Shown here: in pieces, positions 9,605 through 17,589 of the stretch
Layout of the letters: the number at the start of each line of letters is the position of its first letter
How positions within the stretch are numbered: position 1 is the first letter of the stretch
Assembly: GCF_026213295.1 (NCBI RefSeq)
Contig: NC_079417.1
Span: 310,158-374,157, forward strand
Direction: 5' to 3'
DNA from: Gadus chalcogrammus
Taxonomy: Eukaryota > Chordata > Actinopteri > Gadiformes > Gadidae
DNA: 64,000 bases
Made by a program: the position numbers and the translations under genes
The notes under the pieces: generated by a model
What the model was told of the DNA's origin: nothing
The model's database searches: none
Seen by the model: only the letters and a program-made list of their open reading frames with translations

Positions 9605-12600
9605 CTGCAATGAGAACATTCTTTAAATGCTAACGTGGAAAAAAATAATAAAAAAACCTGTCATTTCAATGTAAACTACATTACTCTTTCAAATAAAAAG
9701 CTATTTTAAATAAAGTGGTTGTAAATGTTGAAAGGAGGGGGTCATGCGTCACCTTGAGCTGCTGGTTGGTCCTCTTGAGGAACTGGATCTCCTCACCGTG
9801 CTTCCTCTCCTCGGTCTGGCGGATCTCCAGCTCTCTCTTCTCCACCGCCTCACATCTGGCCTTCTGCTCGCTCAGCTGATGCTCCAAGTCCTGCTTCTCC
9901 AGCTCCAGCTCCCTGAGCTACAGACCAGGAACCATCAACAGACCACTGAGCTACAGACCAGGAACCATCAACAGAGCACTGAGCTACAGACCAGGAACCA
10001 TCAACAGAGCACTGAGCTACAGACCAGGAACCATCAACAGACCACTGAGCTACAGACCAGGAACCATCAACAGACCACTGAGCTACAGACCAGGCACCAT
10101 CAACAGACCACTGAGCTACAGACCAGGAACCATCAACAGGAGGCCACTGAGCTACAGGGCAGGAACCATCAACAGAGCACTGAGCTACAGACCAGGAACC
10201 ATCAACAGGCCACTGAGCTACAGGGCAGGAACCATCAACAGACCAGGAACAATCAACAGGCCACTGAGCTACAGACCAGGAACCAACAGACCAGGAACAA
10301 TCAACAGGCCACTGAGCTACAGACCAGGAACCATCAACAGGCCACTGAGCTACAGACCAGGAACCATCAACAGACCACTGAGCTACAGACCAGGAACCAT
10401 CAACAGAGCACTGAGCTACAGACCAGGAACCATCAACAGGAGGCCACTGAGCTACAGGGCAGGAACCATCAACTGAGCTACAGACCAGGAACCATCAACA
10501 GGGCAGGAACCATCAACAGACCAGGAACAATCAACAGGCCACTGAGCTACAGACCAGGAACCATCAACAGACCAGGAAAAATCAACAGGCCACTGAGCTA
10601 CAGACCAGGAACCATCAACAGGCCACTGAGCTACAGACCAGGAACCATCAACAGACCAGGAACAATCAACAGGCCACTGAGCTACAGACCAGGAACCATC
10701 AACACCACTGAGCTACTGAGTAGACCAGGAACCATCAACAGAGCACTGAGCTACAGACCAGGAACCATCAACAGGCCACTGAGCTACAGGGCAGGAACCA
10801 TCAACAGACCAGGAACAATCAACAGGCCACTGAGCTACAGACCAGGAACCATCAACAGACCAGGAACAATCAACAGGCCACTGAGCTACAGACCAGGAAC
10901 CATCAACAGGCCACTGAGCTACAGACCAGGAACCATCAACCGACCAGGAACAATCAACAGGCCACTGAGCTACAGACCAGGAACCATAAACAGACCAGGA
11001 GCCATCAACAGACCAGGAACAATCAACAGACCACTGAGCTACAGACCAGGAACCATTAACACCACTGAGCTACAGACCAGGGACCATCAACAGGCCACTG
11101 AGCTACAGACCAGGGACCATCAACACCCCTGAGCTAAAGACCAGGAACCATCAACAGGCCACTGAGCTACAGACCAGGAACCATCAACAGGCCACTGACC
11201 TACAGACCAGGAACCATCAACAGGCCACTGAGCTACAGACCAGGAACCATCAACAGATCACTGAGCTACAGACCAGGAACCATCAACAGACCCGGAACCA
11301 TCAACAGGCCACTGAGCTACAAACCAGGAACCATCAACACCAGTGAGCTACAGACCAGGGAGGGACCATCAACAGAGCACTGAGCTACAGACCAGGAACC
11401 ATCAACACCACTGAGCTACAGACCAGGAACCATCAACAGACCACTGAGCTACAGACCAGGAAACATCAACCGACCAGGAACCATCAACAGACCACTGAGC
11501 TACAGACCAGGAACCATCAACAGGCCACTTAGCTACAGACCAGGAACCATCAACAGACCAGGAGCCATCAACACCACTGAGCAGCAGACCAGGAATAATC
11601 TACACAACAGGAATCAACACATCATGTCGGGAACCATCAACACAACAGACCAATAAAACCATCAACACAACAAGAACATCAACACAACAGACCAGGAACC
11701 ATAAACAATAGGCCAATGAACAAAAAAAAAAGGAACCATCAACAAAAGAGACCAGGAACCATCAACAGACCAATGAGCTACAAGACCAGGAACCATCAAC
11801 ACAACAGAACAATGAGCTATAACACCAGGAACCATCAACACAACAGAACAATGAGCTATAACACCAGGAACCATCAACACCATAGGCTAAGGCAGTCCTT
11901 ACAACCAGTACTGGATGCTAGCTGACCCCTAGCTCTCTACTGTACGCTAGCTGACCCCTAGCTCTCTACTGGACGCTAGCTGACCCCTAGCTCTCTACTG
12001 GACGCTAGCTGACCCCTAGCTCTCTACTGGACGCTAGCTGACCCCTAGCTCTCTACTGGATGCTAGCTGACCTTTAGCTCTCTACTGGATGCTAGCTGAC
12101 CCCTAGCTCTCTACTGGACGCTAGCTGACCCCTAGCTCTCTACTGGACGCTAGCTGACCCCTAGCTCTCTACTGGACGCTAGCTATCCCCAACTTCTCTA
12201 CTGGACGCTAGCTGACCCCTAGCTCTCTACTGGACGCTAGCTGACCCCTAGCTCTCTACTGGACGCTAGCTGACCCCTAGCTCTCTACTGGACGCTAGCT
12301 GACCCCTAGCTCTCTACTGGACGCTAGCTGACCCCTAGCTCTCTACTGGACGCTAGCTGACCTCTAGCTCTCTACTGGATGCTAGCTGACCCCTAGCTCT
12401 CTACTGGACGCTAGCTGACCCCTAGCTCTCTACTGGACGCTAGCTGACCCCTAGCTCTCTACTGGACGCTAGCTATCCCCAACTTCTCTACTGGACGCTA
12501 GCTGACCCCTAGCTCTCTACTGGACGCTAGCTGACCTCTAGCTCTCTACTGGACGCTAGCTGACCCCTAGCTCTCTACTGGACGCTAGCTGACCCCTAGC

Positions 12601-14213
12601 TCTCTACTGGACGCTAGCTGACCCCTAGCTCTCTACTGGACGCTAGCTGACCCCTAGCTCTCTACTGGACGCTAGCTGACCCCTAGCTCTCTACTGGACG
12701 CTAGCTGACCCCTAGCTCTCTACTGGACGCTAGCTGACCCCTAGCTCTCTACTGGACGCTAGCTGACCCCTAGCTCTCTACTGGACGCTAGCTGACCCCT
12801 AGCTCTCTACTGGACGCTAGCTGACCCCTAGCTCTCTACTGGACGCTAGCTGACCCCTAGCTCTCTACTGGACGCTAGCTGGCCCTTAGCTCTCTGCAGT
12901 GTGTGCTAGTTGACCCTTAGCTCTCTGCAGTGTGTGCTAGTTGACCCTAGCTCTCTCTGCCTCTCTCTCTCTCTCTCTCTCTCACCCGTGTCTCCATGTC
13001 GCTCTTGCCCTGCTCGGCCTGCAGGGCCTTGCGGACCCCGAACGCCATGCTGCTCTCGTACAGCGTCTGGTAGGCCGCCACTGTCATGCGGATCTCGTTG
13101 CGGATGCGTAGAAGCAAGACGCCGCGCTCCGCACAGTTGATGGTCACCTGACGGATCAGCTCGTCTGAGGGTCAGAGGTCACAGTTGCTGGTCACCTGAC
13201 GGAACTGCTCGTCTTAGGGTCAGAGGTCAGGGTAAGGAGGCAGCTGTTTGATTCTACTACAGAGGGCCCAGTATGACTCCAGTCTACCCAGTGGACCAAC
13301 GGGCGGCTGGTTGTGATGGGTGATGGAGCCCTGGTGATCTAGAAGCACTAGGAGATATCAGGTGTAGCTCATGTGGACAGAGCCCCCAGTCAGGGTCTGG
13401 GGGCTCTGTCCACCCCCAGTCAGGGTCCGGGGGTCGCCTCCAGGCCCCAGCAGGCGGTCCTCACCAAAGCACTGTCCGTACAGCTCTCGGCGGACGGGGC
13501 AGATGCCGGTCTCGCGGGCCTGCCGCCGCCCCAGCAGCGCGTCCAGCTGGTCCGTGAGCTGCACCACGTCGGAGCGTGTGCAGGGGGTGCTCGACACCTG
13601 CTGCACCCACAGCTGGCCCGCCTCCGCCCACTCCCTGCGAACACACAGCACCTCAGCAGGCGGAGCTCACAGACCTACAGCGCCGCCGAGAGCCACTGGA
13701 CGCTGACATCAGACAAGCGGATACAACTATAGAAGGAGCTTCACTCTGTTAGTGACCATGGGGCCAGATAGGAGCCCAATGACTAGTGGGGTCACCCAGT
13801 GGGTGGGGTCACCCAGTGGGTGGGGTGTATACCCAGTGGGTGGGGTGTGGGGTGGGGTGTATACCCAGTGGGTGGGGTATATACCCAGTGGGTGGGGTGT
13901 CACCCAGTGTGGTGTCACCCAGTGGGTGGGGTGTATACCCATTGGGTGGTGTCACCCAGTGGGTGGGGTGTATACCCAGTGGGTGGGGTATATACCCAGT
14001 GGGTGGGGTGTCACCCAGTGTGGTGTCACCCAGTGGGTGGGGTACACCCAGTGGCTGGTGTCACCCAGTGGGTGGGGTATACCTGGGGGGCAGCAGGGCG
14101 TTGAGGACCTCCTCCGTCTGCTGTCTAGGGGCGTCGGCCCCGGGGGATCGGGGGGGCGGGGGGACCGGGCCGGACAGGGGGGGCTGCTGGGGGCTGGGCT
14201 TCAGAGACCGTGC

Positions 14214-14291
<78 letters not shown>

Positions 14292-14522
14292 TACAGACAG
14301 GCACACAAATACAAAGATAGTCACACACAAACATGTATGAGCCCAGAATCGAGATTTGTTGAGCCGGTCAGAGCGGTTTATTGAGCCGCTTCAGAGCGGT
14401 TTTCTGGTTCAGGTTCCTCTCCGTCCTACCTTGGGGGTCTTCCGGTCCGCGGTTCTTTCCACGGCTCTGCTCTGCAGGACCGGGGTGTCGTACCTCAGCA
14501 GGGACTCCGCCGGGGGGATCAT
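9569..14522 (-). CDS. dnali1: DNALI1, axonemal dynein light intermediate polypeptide 1 (complete, 6 exons)
   Basis: Minus-strand exons in order: 14522-14430 (ATG, MIPPAESLLRYDTPVL), 14213-14083, 13634-13465, 13164-12986, 9917-9753, 9604-9569 (stop). The sum is 774 nt, 257 residues, close to the human protein. The core RQARETGICPVRRELY and CAERG, EIRMT, AAYQTLYESS segments are diagnostic of the Ax_dynein_light family. The C-terminal third is coiled coil (LRELELEKQDLEHQL to EEIQFLKRTNQQLK). The terminal 36-nt exon encodes AQLEVTITPKK; without it the frame runs past the donor at 9752 into an unrelated 23-residue tail. Known role: inner-arm dynein assembly in motile cilia and sperm flagella. Convergent with GNL2, divergent from SNIP1. 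Introns hold large minisatellites. Confidence 0.96.
9911..11640 (-). repeat. Minisatellite carrying copies of the DNALI1 exon 5 acceptor
   Basis: On the minus strand each unit contains TGGTTCCTGGTCTGTAG followed by CTCAG, identical to the true acceptor and the first five bases of exon 9917-9753. About 40 CTGTAG/CTCAG copies extend to about 11.6 kb, interspersed with shorter units lacking it. Units of 33 bp and 15-18 bp are mixed. Confidence 0.92.
11640..11895. repeat. Degenerate margin of the preceding minisatellite
   Basis: Diverged copies containing ACCAGGAACCATCAACA and CAATGAGCTATAA, with AAC-rich interruptions. Confidence 0.75.
11917..12955. repeat. 29-bp minisatellite in DNALI1 intron
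   Basis: About 33 highly uniform copies containing GCTAGCTGACCCCTAGCTC and TCTACTGGAC, followed by two or three diverged copies. A larger block including the variant ATCCCCAACTT recurs (12185 and 12475), showing higher-order duplication. Confidence 0.95.
13165..13228 (-). repeat. Single decoy duplication of the DNALI1 exon 4 acceptor and exon start
   Basis: On the minus strand, CTGACCTCTGACCCTAAG followed by ACGAGC and TTCCGTCAGGTGACC is a diverged copy of the true acceptor CTCTGACCCTCAG and the start of exon 13164-12986 (ACGAGCTGATCCGTCAGGTG). It lies just upstream of the real exon. Confidence 0.88.
13380..13440. repeat. Short duplicated segment in DNALI1 intron
   Basis: Two copies of CCCCCAGTCAGGGTC(T/C)GGGGG flank the sequence GCTCTGTCCAC just after the exon 3 donor. 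Confidence 0.7.
13790..14082 (-). repeat. GTATACCC/CACCC minisatellite abutting DNALI1 exon 2 donor
   Basis: Copies of about 17-22 bp containing CCCAGTGGGTGGGGT and GTATACC. On the minus strand the real donor is CCCAG then GTATACCCCACCC; the repeats reproduce CACTGG then GTATACACCCC, so the array carries donor-like sites and begins at the donor. Confidence 0.88.
14214..14290. repeat. (CA)n microsatellite forming the DNALI1 exon 2 acceptor tract
   Basis: About 35 CA dinucleotides with one interruption. On the minus strand it is (TG)n followed directly by TAG and exon 2 (14213-14083), so the usual pyrimidine tract is replaced by a TG repeat. Confidence 0.93.
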
Positions 14523-14601
14523 TCTGATGACTTTAACTCACTTTCTACGGCGGGAGAAACAGTAAATACTCGACGCTTCACCTGTGACTCTGACTGTTGA
14601 T

Positions 14602-14615
14602 GTCGTCATGGTTAC
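14602..14615 (-). promoter_or_regulatory. X-box-like RFX site 1
   Basis: GTAACCATGACGAC on the DNALI1 strand fits RYYNYYATRRNRAC with one mismatch. Confidence 0.45.
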
Positions 14616-14650
14616 CAGCAGAACGTACGCTCATCACGTTGACCGTTAAT

Positions 14651-14664
14651 GGTGCCATGGTTAC
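14651..14664 (-). promoter_or_regulatory. X-box-like RFX site 2
   Basis: GTAACCATGGCACC on the DNALI1 strand fits GTNRCC-AT-RGYAAC with one mismatch. Confidence 0.5.
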
Positions 14665-15069
14665 CAGCCGTCCGGTAGCGCATGCGCTCTGCTACCCGCC
14701 TGAACTGGGGTCAGCTGGAGGCTGAAACGTCGTCCGTACTCATGCTATAGTGGTATAATTAATACTGTACGCGGCCTTCACTTCTCAGCTCATTCAAACT
14801 GGGATAAAGAATAAATAAAGAATAAATGAAGGATGAATAAAGAACAAATAAAGAAGGCCCCGAGTGGTGGCGGAACCATCAGTCGGGGAAGGGACTGGGA
14901 CGTCGGAGACTGTTTCCTGCGCACCACCGGAAGTGGAAACGAAACAGCGTTTACACAATAGAAGTTTTGGTGTTTAGAGTTTTACCTTCATTGTGTATAA
15001 AATCACATTTCTGGACGCTATGATAAACGTTTAGTTCAATATAAACCAGGTTAGTCGCGTTGCTTTAAG

Positions 15070-16773
15070 ATGGAGAAAGAGAGGAGACGGAGGCGGGAAT
15101 CCCCGCCGCGGGAGGCGAGGGTGAGAATCAAACAGGAGAGAGCGAGTCCCGCGCGGAGACCGAGACCCCCCCGGTCCCGGTCCCCCAGCCCAAGAACCCG
15201 ACAACGTTCCCGGTCCCTCAGCCCCAGACCCCGACCCCGGTCCGCCAGCCCGAGTCCCCCCCGCAGGAGGAGCAGCAGGTTGGTTGTTCAGGATCACTGT
15301 CCACACAGCATGTGGTTCAGGAGGTAGAGCGGGGCGGCTGGTAACCGGGAGGTTGATGGTTCGATCCCCGGCTCCTCCTATCTGAGTGTCGAGGAGTCCC
15401 TGAGCAAGACGCCTCACTCTGACTGCTCATAACGAGCTTGCTGTCGCATTGAGGGCTGATTCCGCCGTCGTTGTGTCAACGTGTGGTTGAATGGGTGAAT
15501 GTGAGGCAGTGTTGTAAAGTGCTTTGAGAGGTTGGTTAGAAGAGCGGATACATGCAGTCTCTTTAACACGTCACACGGTGATGAAGCTCTACTGGTCCCC
15601 AGAGGTCAAACTTTAATGTAACTGTACATTACACTATGCGTGTAAAAGCAGCACTGAAATAATTAGCTTCAAATCAACCATTTCGCCTAGGCATGTGTGA
15701 ACTGGCTGTACACAATGTAACGTACATTACATTGTGTACAGCCAGCCGTCGGTCACTGAGTCGAACCATTAGTTTTCCATATTCTAATTATTTAATTGAT
15801 TCAGGGAATCCGATCCTTTGTTTACCTCGTCCAGATCGCCTGTCAGACCGCGGGATCGATCCCCGACCAAGAGGGAGAGGTCTCCCCCCAAGAGGGAGAG
15901 GTCTCCCCCCAAGAAGGAGAGGTCTCCCCCCAGGAGGGGCAGCCGGTCCCCTCGGAACCAGAGGGGTGGGAGTCCCCACCGGGGGGGAGACGCCAGGATC
16001 AAACGGGTGAGGAGACCCCCAGTCATAGCTGTACCCCTCCTGTACCCCTCCTGTACTGCGACTGTAACTGTTGACTATGTATTGAAGAGGGTCTCTGCAG
16101 ACCCCCAGCTGGTCACCGTGCTGACACTGGTTCTCCTGACAGGAGCGGGAGCCTCACCGGGGGGGGGGCCGCAGAGCCTCCCCGGGGGGGGGGCCGCGGA
16201 GCCTCCCCGGGGAGGGGGCGCCGAGCCTCACCGAGCGGGGGCCGTCGGGGCTGAGGACCAGCGCGTGCGGAGCGACCCCCCCCCGGAGCGGAGGAGCCGG
16301 TGGGAGACGGACCGACCGCCACGGGAGCGCGGGGGCCGGTGGGACGCGCCGCGAGGCGGGCCGGCCCCCCAGGAGCAGCAGGAGGAGCGGCAGCAGCACG
16401 ACGAGCGGCGGAGGGAGGCCCGGGCGCGCAGGGAGGAAGAGGAGGGGGCGGGGGCCTTCGGGGTGCCCCAGGAGGGGGGCGAGGGCGGCGACGACCCCCC
16501 TCCCGACAAGGAGAAGCCCGACTTCGGGCTGTCGGGGGCGCTGACGGAGGACACCAACACCTTCAGGGGCGTGGTCATCAAGTACAACGAGCCCCCCGAG
16601 GCGCGTATCCCCAAGCGGCGCTGGCGCCTGTACCCCTTCAAGAACGACGAGCCGCTGCCCGTGATGTACGTCCACCGGCAGAGCGCCTACCTGCTGGGCC
16701 GCGACAGGAAGATCGCCGACATCTCCATCGACCACCCCTCCTGCTCCAAGCAGCACGCCATCTTCCAGTACAG
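15070..16773 (+). CDS. snip1: SNIP1, Smad nuclear-interacting protein 1 (3' truncated at assembly gap)
   Basis: Exons: 15070-15278 (ATG), 15835-16006, 16143-16773. The N-terminus is an Arg/Ser/Pro-rich RS-like region with repeated RERSPPK units. Exon 3 ends in a highly conserved segment (SGALTEDTNTFRGVVIKYNE, PPEARIPKRRWRLYPFKND, RQSAYLLGRDRKIADI, DHPSCSKQHAIFQYR), the first half of the FHA phosphothreonine-binding domain. The rest of the FHA domain and the acidic tail should follow the donor at 16774, but the intron runs into a G-rich repeat and a 100-N gap, and nothing matching is seen before FHL3. Exon 2 ends in phase 0, yet the conserved part of exon 3 is in another frame; two 25-bp units with G10 runs cause this (see findings). 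Known roles: RNA splicing/RES-type complex and Smad/NF-kB regulation. Confidence 0.93.
15311..15567 (+). mobile_element. tRNA-derived SINE in SNIP1 intron 1
   Basis: Promoter-like head with A-box-type GGTAGAGCGGGGCGGCTGG and B-box GGTTCGATCC (15358-15367), then a tail with GTAAAGTGCTTTGAGAGGTT and a degenerate end common in fish SINEs. No protein coding. The exact family is not assigned. Confidence 0.75.
15702..15745. repeat. Perfect 19-bp inverted repeat (hairpin)
   Basis: Arms CTGGCTGTACACAATGTAA (15702-15720) and its exact complement (15727-15745) flank a 6-nt loop in SNIP1 intron 1. Probably part of a small DNA transposon. Confidence 0.85.
16148..16226 (+). repeat. snip1: In-exon repeat in SNIP1 exon 3 with G10 runs
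   Basis: Units starting GAGCCTC at about 16149, 16174 and 16199 are 25, 25 and 24 bp long. The first two contain a run of ten G (16159-16168, 16184-16193). If each were nine G the exon would be in frame from exon 2 to the FHA domain. Confidence 0.85.
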
Positions 16774-16784
16774 GTGACCTGACC

Positions 16785-16994
16785 CACCCGGGAGGGGGAG
16801 GGACGGGGGAGGGACGGGGAGGGATGGGGGAGGGACGGGGGAGGGATGGGACAGGGGGAGGGACGGGGAGGGACAGGGGAGGGGAGGGACGGGACCGGGG
16901 GAGGGACGGGACCGGGGGAGGGACGGGGGGGGGGCGGGGGAGGGACCAGGGGAGGGACCGGGGAGGGACGGGGGGGGACGGGGGAGGGACCAGG
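16785..16994. repeat. G-rich GGGA minisatellite in SNIP1 intron 3
   Basis: Tandem GGGACGGGGGAGGGA-type units start about 10 bases after the donor at 16774 and run into the gap. The strand is rich in GGG triplets and could form G-quadruplexes. Confidence 0.9.
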
Positions 16995-17094
16995 NNNNNN
17001 NNNNNNNNNNNNNNNNNNNNNNNNNNNNNNNNNNNNNNNNNNNNNNNNNNNNNNNNNNNNNNNNNNNNNNNNNNNNNNNNNNNNNNNNNNNNNN
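16995..17094. other. Assembly gap (100 N)
   Basis: Exactly 100 N, the usual placeholder for a gap of unknown length. The missing C-terminal exon or exons of SNIP1 are expected here. Confidence 0.99.
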
Positions 17095-17317
17095 GTTCTC
17101 CCATCTTCCAACTACTGAGTCGGAAGAGGTGGGTTATCCGGCAGCTGTTTGTTCTCCTCCTCCTCTCCACCACACCTCTCCTCCCCACTCCTCTCCTCCT
17201 CTCCCCCTCCTCTCCCCCTCCTCTCCTCCTCCTGTTCTCTGGTTCTCGCTGGGAGCCCTTGTTTGAGATCTTCCTGTTGTGTCTGACGAGCTGACAGGAC
17301 GTTCTGCTGACCTAATA

Positions 17318-17520
17318 GGGAGCGCAGGAGCCCAGCGGAGAACACAGAACCCAGCAGAGAACAGGGAACCAAGCTGAAAACACAACCCAGCAGAGAACAG
17401 GGAACCAAGCTGAGAACACAGAACCCAGCGGAGAACACAGAACCCAGCAGAGAACAGGGAACCAAGCTGAGAACACAGAACCCAGCAGAGAACAGGGAAC
17501 CAAACTGAGAACACAGTACC
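17318..17520. repeat. Minisatellite upstream of FHL3 first coding exon
   Basis: Copies of AGAACAGGGAACCAAGCTG and GAGAACACAGAACCCAGC alternate in higher-order fashion. Confidence 0.9.
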
Positions 17521-17589
17521 CACCCCCCTCCCATCCCGCTGCCTCACGGTTTCCCTGCTTCCTCCCTTTCAGACGCAGCTTGATCCAAG

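Larger units (their letters stand above)
9114..9720 (+). other. gnl2: GNL2 3' untranslated region with poly(A) signals
   Basis: Follows the GNL2 stop. AATAAA motifs at 9692-9697 and 9709-9714 are candidate poly(A) signals. The terminal DNALI1 exon (9569-9604, opposite strand) lies within it. On the minus strand, ATTAAA (complement of 9232-9237) is a candidate signal for DNALI1, so the two transcripts probably overlap tail-to-tail. Confidence 0.6.
14523..15069. promoter_or_regulatory. Bidirectional promoter region between DNALI1 and SNIP1
   Basis: 547 bp separates the divergent start codons. It holds two sites resembling the RFX X-box: complement of 14651-14664 reads GTAACCATGGCACC and complement of 14602-14615 reads GTAACCATGACGAC. 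The start of transcription on either side cannot be fixed from sequence. Confidence 0.6.

Noticed and set aside
9744..11132. 462-codon plus-strand frame with ELQTRNHQQ repeats
   Set aside because: Antisense to DNALI1 exon 5 and then the intronic minisatellite; the long frame comes from the repeat period.
15818..16142. SNIP1 reading through intron 2 as coding
   Set aside because: The intron happens to be open in frame, but the segment (16007-16142) has a clear donor and acceptor and non-RS hydrophobic sequence. Retention would restore the frame, so it stays a minor alternative.
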